Shown here: positions 7,171 through 13,662 of the stretch, in pieces
Numbering within the stretch: position 1 is the first letter of the stretch
Layout of the letters: each line of letters begins with the position of its first letter
Notes under the pieces: model-generated
What the model was told of the DNA's origin: nothing
Databases searched by the model: none
What the model saw: the letters and a program-made list of their open reading frames with translations, nothing else
Translations under genes and position numbers: made by a program
Virus record (IMG/VR): IMGVR_UViG_3300042507_004479
Span: 1 to 24,996 of that record
DNA length: 24,996 bases
Direction: 5' to 3' (one strand)
Source: a virus

Positions 7171-8250
7171 TTAGGCGCGGGTAATAGTGTATCCGAGCTT
7201 CTTGTACGTTCTGACGCGGGCGAGAAACTGCGCGTGCGCCAAGGCCGCGCCGGCGTCGACAAAGTCGTGAACCGTGCCAAACTCCTTGCCCTCATGCGGG
7301 CGCATCACGCGACCGGCGCGCTGCTCCAATTTTCCAGCAGATCTGCCACCGGCGGCGAGGACCAGCACACTGGCTCGCGGCACGTCGAGTCCCTCGTCGG
7401 CCAGACTCGTCGCGATCATGCAGCGCAGCCGCCCGTCGCGGAATGACTCGATGGCCTCGGTGCGGCGGCGCTTGCCGATGCCGGCATGAACGACGACCGA
7501 GTTCGGGATCTGCGCGCAGAGTTGCTCGCCGTGATCGATGGTGGAAACCAGCACCAGGATGCTGCCGGGTTCGCTGGTCGCCAACTCGGCTATCTTGGAG
7601 TTGCGGCGGGTGTTGGTTAGCACGCAGTCGGCGGTGGCCTGCCACCTGGCGCGGCGTTCATGCTCGTCGGCGTCGATCCACGGGAAGCGCCGGCACCGGC
7701 GGATGGTCTCCTGCGCGGTCGCCATCTCGATTTCGGAGTCGTACTGGCTCGGTTGGTCGAGGTCGTGCAGAACGACGGCGCCCTTGGTGATGGACCCGTT
7801 GGCCATGACCTCATCGCGTGGCACGGTGAAAAACTCGCGGAAGAAGTCGCGGAGCCGCTGATCGCGCTCGGGATCCTGCGACCATGGCGTCGCGGAGAAC
7901 CCCCAGATGATGCCCTCGCACTTTCCCACCGTGGCCGTCCAGGTGGCCGCAGGCATGTGGTGGGCCTCGTCAACGACCAAGATGTCGTACCTCGAGCAGT
8001 CGGGCTGACCGGCCACACAGTGCGCGTCGATCTTCACGCCGCACGTCTCAGCCGCGGCCTGCGCCTGCTCGACCTGTTCTCGGGTATTGGCGAGCCAGCC
8101 GATGCGGACGCCAATGATGCCGCGGGTCATCTCGGCCACGGCGGAAGCGGCGATGAATGTCTTGCCCGCGCCCGCTGGCGCGATGACGAAGGCGCGTTGC
8201 CGGTTCAGCAGCCAGTCGACGGCGCGTTGTTGGTAGGGTCTGAGGTTCAT
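7171..8250 (-). CDS. SF2 DEAD/DEAH-box helicase
   Basis: A 359-aa ATP-dependent nucleic-acid motor with both RecA-like lobes: Q-like start NLRPYQQRAV at 2-11, Walker A APAGAGKT at 24-31, DEAH at 94-97, motif III FSATP at 118-122, and motif VI QRAGRVMRP from 310. The region 280-295 (ATSLADEGLDVP) is motif V-like. It resembles the compact phage helicases of the Rad25/UvsW type that remodel forks and recombination intermediates. It is shorter than cellular helicases because accessory domains are absent. The start overlaps the methyltransferase stop by ATGA. The neighbourhood (SSB-like protein, RecT, exonuclease, primase) supports a role in replication/recombination. Confidence 0.9.
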   Translation of the reverse strand: MNLRPYQQRAVDWLLNRQRAFVIAPAGAGKTFIAASAVAEMTRGIIGVRIGWLANTREQVEQAQAAAETCGVKIDAHCVAGQPDCSRYDILVVDEAHHMPAATWTATVGKCEGIIWGFSATPWSQDPERDQRLRDFFREFFTVPRDEVMANGSITKGAVVLHDLDQPSQYDSEIEMATAQETIRRCRRFPWIDADEHERRARWQATADCVLTNTRRNSKIAELATSEPGSILVLVSTIDHGEQLCAQIPNSVVVHAGIGKRRRTEAIESFRDGRLRCMIATSLADEGLDVPRASVLVLAAGGRSAGKLEQRAGRVMRPHEGKEFGTVHDFVDAGAALAHAQFLARVRTYKKLGYTITRA

Positions 8251-9470
8251 GTCAGGAGCCTCCCTGCGAGAACTCGAAAAGCTCGCTCTGCGGTGGCGGG
8301 AACGACTCCGTTTCCGAGCAGTCGCAGCTCGTCGGTTCGATTATCACCGGAGACACACAACTCGGCATAACCCATCCCACCGGCAGACCCATCAGCGTCT
8401 CCACCCAGCGCGGGTTCAGCTTGCCGTTCGCTTGATTCGCCAAATCCTTGCCCGTGCAATTCTGCGTGTAAGTGGTCCCCGCCTTGATCTGCGAGTGCAG
8501 CGTGTCCGGTTGCCCGCGATGCTTGCCCAAATCGTGTTCCGCCCTCGGCGTTGCCCATTGTGCCGCATCTGCAAGGTTCGCTTGGCCCACCAGCTTCCCC
8601 GCACTCAGATGCGCACTCGGACGATACAGACCGTTCCCGATTTGCACGCAGCCCCTCGCGTCCTGAGTGTCCGTCGTTCTTGGGGTCGGCCACTGCGGAT
8701 TCCGCACCACCGCGTCCGTCAGCGACGTCCCCGAATGCGCGTTGCTCCCCTCCAGATTGCGACTCCCCGATGACTTCGCATCCCCCGCGGTTGCCGTTGG
8801 CCACTGTGCGCGGTGGTTCCCATTCGTGCTGGGATTCGCCGGGGCGACTCGGCCAGACAGTGCTTCGATGCGAACCGCATCCGGCAGCAGATCCCCGCGC
8901 ATCTTCCCGTCCTTCCGCTCCAGCGTCACGTAGCAACCCTTCCAGTCCCGCGCAGATGAAGTGGGCCAAGATGAACAACCGCTTTCGCTGGTGCGGCGCC
9001 CCGACTTCCGCCGCGCTGAATATTCCGAACGTGCAGCGATAACCAATTCGCTGAAGGTCGAGTAGGACTTGCTCGAGTCCCAGTGATATGTGGCCCTCGA
9101 CGTTTTCAAAGAAGCAGAGCCGGGGTCGCATTGCCAAAATTCCGTCTGCGATCCATGGCCAGAGGTGGCGGGGGTCGTCCTTGCCGAGGCGCTTCCCAGC
9201 GGCACTGAAGGGCTGGCAGGGGTAGCCGCCAGAGAGGATGTCCACGCGACCGTGAAACTGTCCCCATGGGAAGGTTTTAACATCCGTCCACAAAGGAGCT
9301 GGGTCCAGATGTCTCGCTTCAATTTTAGCGACCAGGTTCGCGATGGCGAAGGCTTCGATCTCACTAAAAGCGATTGTGCGCAGGTTCGGGATTGCTCGTC
9401 GGAGTCCGAGATCAATGCCTCCGTATCCGGCACAAAGGCTGACGTGTGTAATTGCTTGGGAAGAATCCAT
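8247..9470 (-). CDS. DNA (cytosine-5-)-methyltransferase
   Basis: A 407-aa enzyme that would transfer a methyl group from SAM to C5 of cytosine in a specific DNA site, probably protecting phage DNA from host restriction. Motif I is SLCAGYGGIDLGL (11-23), motif IV GGYPCQPFSAAG with catalytic Cys85, motif VI FENVEGH (121-127), motif VIII QRKRLFIL, and motif X LLGNGVVPATAERAF near 384-398. The variable target-recognition region (about 185-375) is Gly/Glu-rich but contains WPSRPGESQHEWEPPR and a DNRTDELRLLGN join that I recognise from family members. The same DNA is also open in another frame with a different family-like sequence (see separate entry). No ribosome site is visible before ATG 9470. 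No partner restriction enzyme is seen, so this is an orphan methyltransferase. Confidence 0.9.
   Translation of the reverse strand: MDSSQAITHVSLCAGYGGIDLGLRRAIPNLRTIAFSEIEAFAIANLVAKIEARHLDPAPLWTDVKTFPWGQFHGRVDILSGGYPCQPFSAAGKRLGKDDPRHLWPWIADGILAMRPRLCFFENVEGHISLGLEQVLLDLQRIGYRCTFGIFSAAEVGAPHQRKRLFILAHFICAGLEGLLRDAGAEGREDARGSAAGCGSHRSTVWPSRPGESQHEWEPPRTVANGNRGGCEVIGESQSGGEQRAFGDVADGRGGAESAVADPKNDGHSGREGLRANRERSVSSECASECGEAGGPSEPCRCGTMGNAEGGTRFGQASRATGHAALADQGGDHLHAELHGQGFGESSERQAEPALGGDADGSAGGMGYAELCVSGDNRTDELRLLGNGVVPATAERAFRVLAGRLLT
8366..8968 (-). other. Alternative frame inside the methyltransferase gene with family-like TRD sequence
   Basis: In the minus-strand frame shifted relative to the methyltransferase, an open reading frame runs from a TTG at 9523 to a stop at 8252 (423 codons). 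Its second half carries the pattern known from another group of phage C5-methyltransferases: WPTSSARDWKG, ERKDGKMRGDLLPDAVR, QWPTATAGDAKSSGSRN, GTSLTDAV, QWPTPRTTD, QWATPRAEHD and LNPRWVETLMGLPVGW. The first half of this frame looks like noise. This is either a relic of an ancestral frame after indels, or real overprinting. It is listed as a sequence feature, not as a confident gene. Confidence 0.55.
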
Positions 9471-9524
9471 GTCATGGGGGAAATTGTGCGCGTTCCGCAG
9501 TCGCGCCCCTGCGTATCACTCAAA

Positions 9525-9935
9525 TCAAAACGGGTTGTCGTCCGGCAGGAACCGCTGCACGCGCAGCGCCGTCTTCGTCTCGCCGTTCTTCACGTAGCTT
9601 TCGGCCTCGAGTTTCACCTGGAGCTTCTGGCCCACGAACCGGGCGAGGAACTCATCGAAGGTTTTGTTCTTCGTGAAATCCAACTCCTCGCCGTCCGGCA
9701 CCGTGATGGCGGGGCAAGCGACCAAGAGCTGGTTCACGCGCCACCAGCTTTTCTCGGTGTTGAACATATTGTCCGACACCGAGTGTCCCTGCGCGGAACG
9801 GAATGTCAGACGGACGACGGAGTCGCCTTTCGGCGTTATCATGCCCTCGGTTTTGACGAGAGTGACCAAGTACGTACCCGGTCCCTCGAAGGGTTTCATC
9901 GACGCCGAAGCGCGATCTACAACGAACATAGCCAT
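9525..9935 (-). CDS. Probable phage single-stranded DNA-binding-type protein with SSB-like acidic tip
   Basis: A 136-aa protein. The core is beta-rich (GTYLVTLVKTEGMIT, SVVRLTFRSAQGHSVSDN, then KLQVKLEAESYVKNGETKTA), which fits an OB-type barrel as in DUF669-like phage proteins found in recombination operons. It ends in LPDDNPF, close to the DDDIPF tip that SSB uses to dock partner proteins. It sits directly after the exonuclease gene and close to recT, where annealing systems often carry an SSB. The ATG at 9935 gives MAMFVV; an ATG at 9929 is also possible. The binding role is inferred, not shown by a unique motif. Confidence 0.7.
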   Translation of the reverse strand: MAMFVVDRASASMKPFEGPGTYLVTLVKTEGMITPKGDSVVRLTFRSAQGHSVSDNMFNTEKSWWRVNQLLVACPAITVPDGEELDFTKNKTFDEFLARFVGQKLQVKLEAESYVKNGETKTALRVQRFLPDDNPF

Positions 9936-9937
9936 GG

Positions 9938-10738
9938 TTATGCTGCTTTCACTTTTGCCCAGTTGGGCAGGGTTATGGTCTCGACCTCGCGGCTGTAGGC
10001 CGGCCAGGTCTTGAAATCGGAACAGGTGGAATGGAGAGCGAGGAGCGCCTGCCGCTCGTTCTCCGCGAGGATCAGGTCCGCGGCGTCCAGCTCGTAGCAG
10101 GCGACGGCGTGCGGCGCGGACTTCTCGACGGCAACGAACACGAAGCGCAGATCGCCGAGGCCGACAGCCTTCGCCATGGCCCGATAGTGCGCGGCCTGGA
10201 GGTTGTACTTGTAGTTGGCCAAGCTGCGGGCAAAGCCGGCGGGACTCGCGTCCTCGGTCGTCTTCAAGTCCACGATGGCCGTCTCGGTCAGGTAGTCGTA
10301 TCGGGCTTTACAATACGCTCCGCGTTCGTCGTTGGCGAACAGCGAAACCTCTGCGGCGCCGCCGGTCAGGAGTTTCGCCGCCGCCGGGTGGGCGCGTACC
10401 GCGTGCCGCATGGCCAGCAGTTGCTCCCGCTCGTCGTGGGTTATGATCTCCTTGCCGACGTTGGCGCCCTGGAACTGCTCCCAGATCGACTTCCCCTCCT
10501 TGGTGCGCCGGTCCACGATGGGAGCGACGACGACGTCACGGTCGAAGCGGTCAGGCTCGATGACGCAGATGTGGCCGAGCATGCCGAGCCGCAGGGCCGG
10601 CGTCTGCTCGTCAGGATTGTCCAGCCAGTGGGCGTAGTGAGCCGGGGTGACGGCCAGCTTCTTCAAGCCGGACGCAGACAGTGCGCGGATGGCGTGGTAC
10701 TCTGCCGCCGGCAGGTTGTGGTGGATGCCGAGTTTCAT
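9938..10738 (-). CDS. RecE-like PD-(D/E)XK exonuclease
   Basis: A 266-aa exonuclease expected to resect double-stranded ends and load RecT on the resulting single strand. The N terminus (LPAAEYHAIRALSASGLKKL) and LGMLGH with H56 are typical of the exodeoxyribonuclease VIII C-terminal family. The catalytic core reads E130 (AAEVSLF), RYDYL with D148, and IVDLKTT with D157 and K159, followed by the Q181/Y185 helix (YNLQAAHYR) that shapes the active site in this fold. It is the length of the RecE catalytic domain alone, without the long N-terminal part of E. coli RecE. The start at 10738 overlaps the upstream stop (ATGA). RecT is encoded one gene upstream, giving a complete RecET-like pair. Confidence 0.88.
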   Translation of the reverse strand: MKLGIHHNLPAAEYHAIRALSASGLKKLAVTPAHYAHWLDNPDEQTPALRLGMLGHICVIEPDRFDRDVVVAPIVDRRTKEGKSIWEQFQGANVGKEIITHDEREQLLAMRHAVRAHPAAAKLLTGGAAEVSLFANDERGAYCKARYDYLTETAIVDLKTTEDASPAGFARSLANYKYNLQAAHYRAMAKAVGLGDLRFVFVAVEKSAPHAVACYELDAADLILAENERQALLALHSTCSDFKTWPAYSREVETITLPNWAKVKAA

Positions 10739-11004
10739 CGTTCGGAATCCTTCTTGCGAATGGCTAGCATCCCATCGGCATACTCATAGGCCCTACGCGC
10801 GATGGTTTCTGGATGGGTTGTGCTGTAATTAGAGACGTCAGCTTCGTACGCCCTGCGATAGACCGCACACAGAGCCGCCGCCGCGAAGTAGTCGCGCAGC
10901 GTCATGCCTCCGATACTGTGAACAGCCCAACTCTGCGCGTCGCTGTCCCATAAACGCTGCGCGTGCGGAAATGCTGGCCCGCCGTCGTTGATGGGTGCGC
11001 TCAC
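10735..11004 (-). CDS. Conserved phage hypothetical protein ('GGPAFP...GMTLRDYFAA' type)
   Basis: An 89-aa protein starting at GTG 11004, overlapping the recT stop (GTGA), with GGAGG about ten bases upstream. It carries INDGGPAFP near the N terminus, GMTLRDYFAAAAL in the middle and a helical ARRAYEYADGMLAIRKK tail. This three-part pattern is very common in small proteins of tailed phages, usually near recombination or replication genes, and no function is established. Its place between recT and the exonuclease may mean a regulatory or accessory role, but that is a guess. Confidence 0.8.
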   Translation of the reverse strand: MSAPINDGGPAFPHAQRLWDSDAQSWAVHSIGGMTLRDYFAAAALCAVYRRAYEADVSNYSTTHPETIARRAYEYADGMLAIRKKDSER

Positions 11005-11786
11005 TTGTTGATCGCCTCCACGAATGGCTTGGGGTTCTGCATGATCTTCGCCGCCAGCGCCGCCGGCATGTCGCGGAAGTTCTGGCCCTCGCTGATGTGA
11101 CCCTTCGCGAGTAGGTAGGCGTTCGCCTTCTCCGCGTGCGGCTCCAGCAGCGCCTCGAGTTTCGAGAGATCTGCGGTCGGGGTTTCGCTGGTGACGACGG
11201 TCGGCGTGACGTTAACCGGCGCGGCGCTCGGCGTAGCGTTGTCCTGGATCTCCTCTGGCGTGTAGACGCCGAACACCACCTCGGGGGCGAGGAGCCGCAC
11301 CGCTTCACTGATCACGCGCGCGGTCAGCATCTGGCGCGGGAACTTGCGCCAGTTGTCTTTCAGCTTGCCGTCACGTCCCACCGCAACGCCGTTCTGCACG
11401 AACGACTCAATCGTGGCGGAAAAAGGCAGCGAGTTGCCGCGGAGCGTGAACGTCGCCTCGACTGCTTTGTCGTCGCGGCGAGTCCACTTTACCGTGCCGC
11501 CGGACATCTGGAACTTCGCCAGCATGGCGTCGGCGCGCATGGAGAGCTTGCCCTCGATGACGTGGTAAGTCTTGGCCAGCTCAAGCGGGGCTTTGCGCTC
11601 GGTCATGCACTGGAGGGCCAGCACCTGTCCTTGCTCGACCTTGGTGCAGCCGAACATGCCAGAGCTGGCGATGATCTCGCCCAGGCGTTCGACGGCGTGG
11701 AGCGGATCGGTCATCCGCGTGTAGGCGTCACCCTCGGCGGGTGCGGCGAGGGCGAACGATGCGCCCGTAGTTATTGTATTATTCAT
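11001..11786 (-). CDS. recT: RecT-family single-strand annealing protein
   Basis: A 261-aa recombinase that would coat resected single strands and anneal them to complementary DNA. The RecT signature is clear: WRKFPRQMLTARVISEAVR (about 146-164) followed by PEVVFGVYTPEEI (168-180). Upstream, KAPLELAKTYHVIEGKLSMR and LAKFQMSGGTVKW are typical of the phage RecT/Orf48-like core. After residue 185 comes a Pro/Thr-rich linker and a short helical C terminus. No ribosome site is evident before ATG 11786. A terminator-like hairpin lies just upstream, so recT may have its own promoter or be reached by readthrough. With the neighbouring exonuclease and SSB-like protein it forms a recombination module. 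Confidence 0.85.
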   Translation of the reverse strand: MNNTITTGASFALAAPAEGDAYTRMTDPLHAVERLGEIIASSGMFGCTKVEQGQVLALQCMTERKAPLELAKTYHVIEGKLSMRADAMLAKFQMSGGTVKWTRRDDKAVEATFTLRGNSLPFSATIESFVQNGVAVGRDGKLKDNWRKFPRQMLTARVISEAVRLLAPEVVFGVYTPEEIQDNATPSAAPVNVTPTVVTSETPTADLSKLEALLEPHAEKANAYLLAKGHISEGQNFRDMPAALAAKIMQNPKPFVEAINK

Positions 11787-11832
11787 GGGACGAAAAAATT
11801 TCGTGGTGCTAATCTGCCCACGGTGTCATGGG

Positions 11833-11870
11833 AAAAGGGGCCGGCGTCCTGCCTAGCGGGGGCCGGCCCC
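11833..11870 (-). terminator. Intrinsic terminator-like hairpin after the RuvC-like gene
   Basis: On the minus transcript, GGGGCCGGC (from 11870) pairs perfectly over nine bases with GCCGGCCCC (ending 11837), around a 16-base loop, and is followed at once by UUUU. It starts two bases after the TAA of the RuvC-like gene. The U tract is short, so termination may be partial. It separates the small early genes from recT and the rest of the operon. Confidence 0.65.
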
Positions 11871-11872
11871 AC

Positions 11873-12325
11873 TTATTTTCCGCGGGCGAAATCCAAAATC
11901 AGCAGGGCGTCCGCGGTCTTGAGCGTCACGTCGAGCGTCGGGAAACGGCGCACCGCTTCCGTCTTGAGCTTGTTCTTCCACTCGGTCGTGGAGGCGCACT
12001 CGCGCTTGGTCCCAAGCCGGAAGTGTTTTTGCCAATCGTGCGGCTTCACCAGGATGACGCGCAGGCCCAGCGCCGTGGCCGCGCCTTCGATGTAGCCAAA
12101 ATTCTTGAAGAGGACGGCGGTGGTGCTCGACGGGATGGCCCGCCCCACGAACTTCGGGACGTCCTCGATCCAGATCTCCGCGGAGGTGGATCCGACGACA
12201 AGCGAGCGCAGAAGATCGATGGCGTCAGTGATCGCCGCCGGCATGGCGCAGCAACCCAGCTCTCCCCCCTTGGCCCACGCGATGCCGCCGCCGGCGCCGG
12301 GATCGACTGCGATGATCAGACGCAC
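11873..12325 (-). CDS. RuvC-like Holliday junction resolvase (RNase H fold)
   Basis: A 150-aa enzyme expected to cut Holliday junctions or branched phage DNA before packaging. The RNase H-fold acidic residues fit: D8 in IIAVDPGAGGGIA, E54 in IWIEDVP, and D139 plus D145 in TADALLILD at the C terminus. GYIEGAATALGLRV and VKPHDWQKHF match the pattern of phage RuvC-type proteins. Its length is slightly below cellular RuvC (about 170 aa). GTG 12325 is supported by GGAGGG four bases upstream and overlaps the previous gene by ten bases. A terminator-like hairpin follows the stop. Confidence 0.85.
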   Translation of the reverse strand: MRLIIAVDPGAGGGIAWAKGGELGCCAMPAAITDAIDLLRSLVVGSTSAEIWIEDVPKFVGRAIPSSTTAVLFKNFGYIEGAATALGLRVILVKPHDWQKHFRLGTKRECASTTEWKNKLKTEAVRRFPTLDVTLKTADALLILDFARGK

Positions 12326-12573
12326 GTACCCTCCAACTCGCTTAACTCGGCGCGCAGGGTGACGATGCGGGGGATGTTGGTCAGCTTGGCCTCGACGTCT
12401 GCGACCGCAGCGCCGACACTGTCGCCTTTGCCGGCCAGCATTTCGTTGCCAGCAAAAACGGTCACGGTGACGATGCCTTTGTCCGTGACTTGGCTGTAGA
12501 CGGAAAGGCCAGCTCGGGCGCGGAGCGACTCGGTGCCGGCGCGCAGATATTCGGCGATATGTTCTGTGTTCAT
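12316..12573 (-). CDS. Small hypothetical protein
   Basis: An 85-aa protein with an N-terminal helix (MNTEHIAEYLRAG), beta strands (AGLSVYSQVTDKGIVTVTVF) and a C-terminal helix rich in Ala/Glu (VGAAVADVEAKL, VTLRAELSELEG). It may be a small alpha/beta domain. No family was recognised. The start overlaps the preceding stop by ATGA, and TTTTCCC lies directly before the ATG. Its end overlaps the RuvC-like gene by ten bases, so the two are probably translated together. Confidence 0.65.
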   Translation of the reverse strand: MNTEHIAEYLRAGTESLRARAGLSVYSQVTDKGIVTVTVFAGNEMLAGKGDSVGAAVADVEAKLTNIPRIVTLRAELSELEGTCV

Positions 12574-12701
12574 GGGAAAACGAAGCCGTAGAGCGTGTAG
12601 GCGAACACGGCGCAGCAGACGCCGAAGAGCAGGAGGTTGCCGACGACCATGAGCGTGACTACGGCTAGGCCGGGGGTCTTCGGCAGGGGCTTGGGCTTCA
12701 T
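12570..12701 (-). CDS. 43-aa single-pass membrane protein
   Basis: The frame runs from ATG 12701 to TGA 12570, with ATGA overlaps at both ends. The protein has a basic Pro/Lys head (MKPKPLPKTPG) followed by one strong hydrophobic helix (LAVVTLMVVGNLLLFGVCC, continuing into AVFAYTLYGFVF). The basic head suggests an N-in orientation. It could alter the host membrane early in infection (superinfection exclusion or similar) or do something unrelated; no family was recognised. Confidence 0.65.
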   Translation of the reverse strand: MKPKPLPKTPGLAVVTLMVVGNLLLFGVCCAVFAYTLYGFVFP

Positions 12702-12946
12702 GCTGCGCGCCTCCTCGCTTCGCGCTGCAACGCGAGATCGAGCTGCGACCGCGAGTAGCGACCGCGACTGACAGGGCGAACGTGGTTCGCGGCGCACCAG
12801 ACCGAGAAAGCGGCGTGCGATTGGCGCTTAGCGTAGGCCATCGCCTCGCTGCGGGTCAGCACCTCGGACTGCGTCAGCGTGGTGGCCTGTAGCTCAACCA
12901 CTCGCCGCGCGATGCGGTCCACGTCGGAGTCGGAGATCGCGTTCAT
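12698..12946 (-). CDS. Excisionase-like / MerR-type HTH DNA-binding protein
   Basis: An 82-aa protein. Residues about 30-75 (LTRSEAMAYAKRQSHAAFS, VWCAANHVRPVSRGRYSRS, QLDLAL) follow the pattern of excisionase-type winged HTHs: a helix opening with LTRSEA, a recognition helix ending in W, then a GRY wing and a final helix. Such proteins direct excision with the integrase or act as regulators. AAAGGAG four bases before the ATG is a good ribosome site, and the start also overlaps the upstream stop (ATGA). The integrase lies about 0.7 kb away, which fits an excisionase, but a simple transcription factor is equally possible. Confidence 0.65.
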   Translation of the reverse strand: MNAISDSDVDRIARRVVELQATTLTQSEVLTRSEAMAYAKRQSHAAFSVWCAANHVRPVSRGRYSRSQLDLALQREARRRAA

Positions 12947-13107
12947 CGCGCTCCTTTGGCCGCTCGGCAGTGCTGCTCGAGCAGGCGGTTGATCAGGTGC
13001 GACAGCGACTCGTTGCCTTCCATCGCAACTCGAGCGGCTTCGCGTTTAGTTGCCGGGACGAGGGTGATCGTCGCCGGGAACCTCTTTTTTCCTTTAGGTC
13101 GTGGCAT
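12943..13107 (-). CDS. Ribbon-helix-helix protein, minus-strand member of a divergent pair
   Basis: A 54-aa protein starting MPRPKGKKRF. A strand (FPATITLVPAT) is followed by two helices (KREAARVAMEG and SLSHLINRLLEQH), which is the MetJ/Arc/CopG layout. It is expected to dimerise and insert the strand into the DNA major groove. An in-frame GTG at 13125 would add six residues. It is the first gene of the long minus-strand operon and diverges from another ribbon-helix-helix gene across about 93 bp, so repression of its own promoter and of the opposite one is likely. Confidence 0.7.
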   Translation of the reverse strand: MPRPKGKKRFPATITLVPATKREAARVAMEGNESLSHLINRLLEQHCRAAKGAR

Positions 13108-13200
13108 GGGAAAGTCCGATGCCACGTTGGAAAAACGTATTCCGTACGTGTGTAAACTTAAAAGTTGCGAACTAGGAAAAGATACCTATGAAATACGTTT
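13108..13200. promoter_or_regulatory. Divergent control region with repeated ACGTA half-sites
   Basis: This AT-richer spacer lies between two divergent ribbon-helix-helix genes. ACGTA (13135-13139) and TACGT (13145-13149) form an inverted pair five bases apart, and a third copy, TACGT, is at 13194-13198. AAACGTAT (13133-13140) and ATACGTTT (13193-13200) are inverted copies at the two ends of the spacer. AACTT-AA-AAGTT lies at 13155-13166. A weak plus-strand promoter could be TTGCGA (13164-13169) with TATGAA (13186-13191). Promoters for both directions must lie here, but none matches the consensus well. Confidence 0.55.
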
Positions 13201-13440
13201 ATGGCTGGCCGTCCCCTAAAGGGTGAAACTAAGCGGGTGAAGTTCACCACAACGGTGGATTCCGCGCTGATCTCAGTGGCGCGTGAGTGCGCCAGGGATC
13301 AGCACATGACGCTGCCCGCGTTAATCGAGAAACTCCTTGAGGCGGAAATCAAACGTCGCGCCGCGACCGCCGCCGCGCTCGCCGCAGTTGACGAACTCGT
13401 CGCCGAAAGTCGTCTAGCTCGGAAGACGAAAGATAAGTAA
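13201..13440 (+). CDS. Ribbon-helix-helix regulator, the only plus-strand gene
   Basis: A 79-aa protein. RVKFTTTVDSALISVAREC gives the strand and first helix, and MTLPALIEKLLEAEIKRR the second helix of a ribbon-helix-helix fold; a long Ala-rich helix and a basic tail (RLARKTKDK) follow. No ribosome site is seen before ATG 13201, and the possible -10 element lies very near the start, so a leaderless or nearly leaderless transcript is possible. Being the only gene on this strand and divergent from the early operon, it is the best candidate for a lysogeny repressor or switch partner. Downstream, 13441-13662 shows no gene I can support; it contains a 10-bp palindrome CTTCGCGAAG at 13456-13465. 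Confidence 0.75.
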   Translation: MAGRPLKGETKRVKFTTTVDSALISVARECARDQHMTLPALIEKLLEAEIKRRAATAAALAAVDELVAESRLARKTKDK

Positions 13441-13662
13441 GCGCGAGTTTGAGAGCTTCGCGAAGTGTCGACTGCGTGGTCATGGTGTTGCCGTTTTCGG
13501 GCAGGGGTCAGCTTTCAGGGGTACTTTTGCGGTGCGCCGCGCGCCTCGCCGGATCAGTGCGACTGACGAAACAGCCGGTCAATCGTTGCGAGGTCGGTAC
13601 TAATACGCACAAGGTCATTCCCCCATCCTACCAAGCCGCCTGAGACATTGGTGGTCCCAGCT

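Noticed and set aside
8247-9470. Restriction-modification system
   Set aside because: No restriction endonuclease gene is adjacent; the methyltransferase appears to be an orphan.
13554-13660. Short minus-strand frame after the integrase, ending in LATIDRLFRQSH
   Set aside because: The tail looks protein-like, but no convincing start codon or ribosome site was found and the rest of the frame is integrase shadow.
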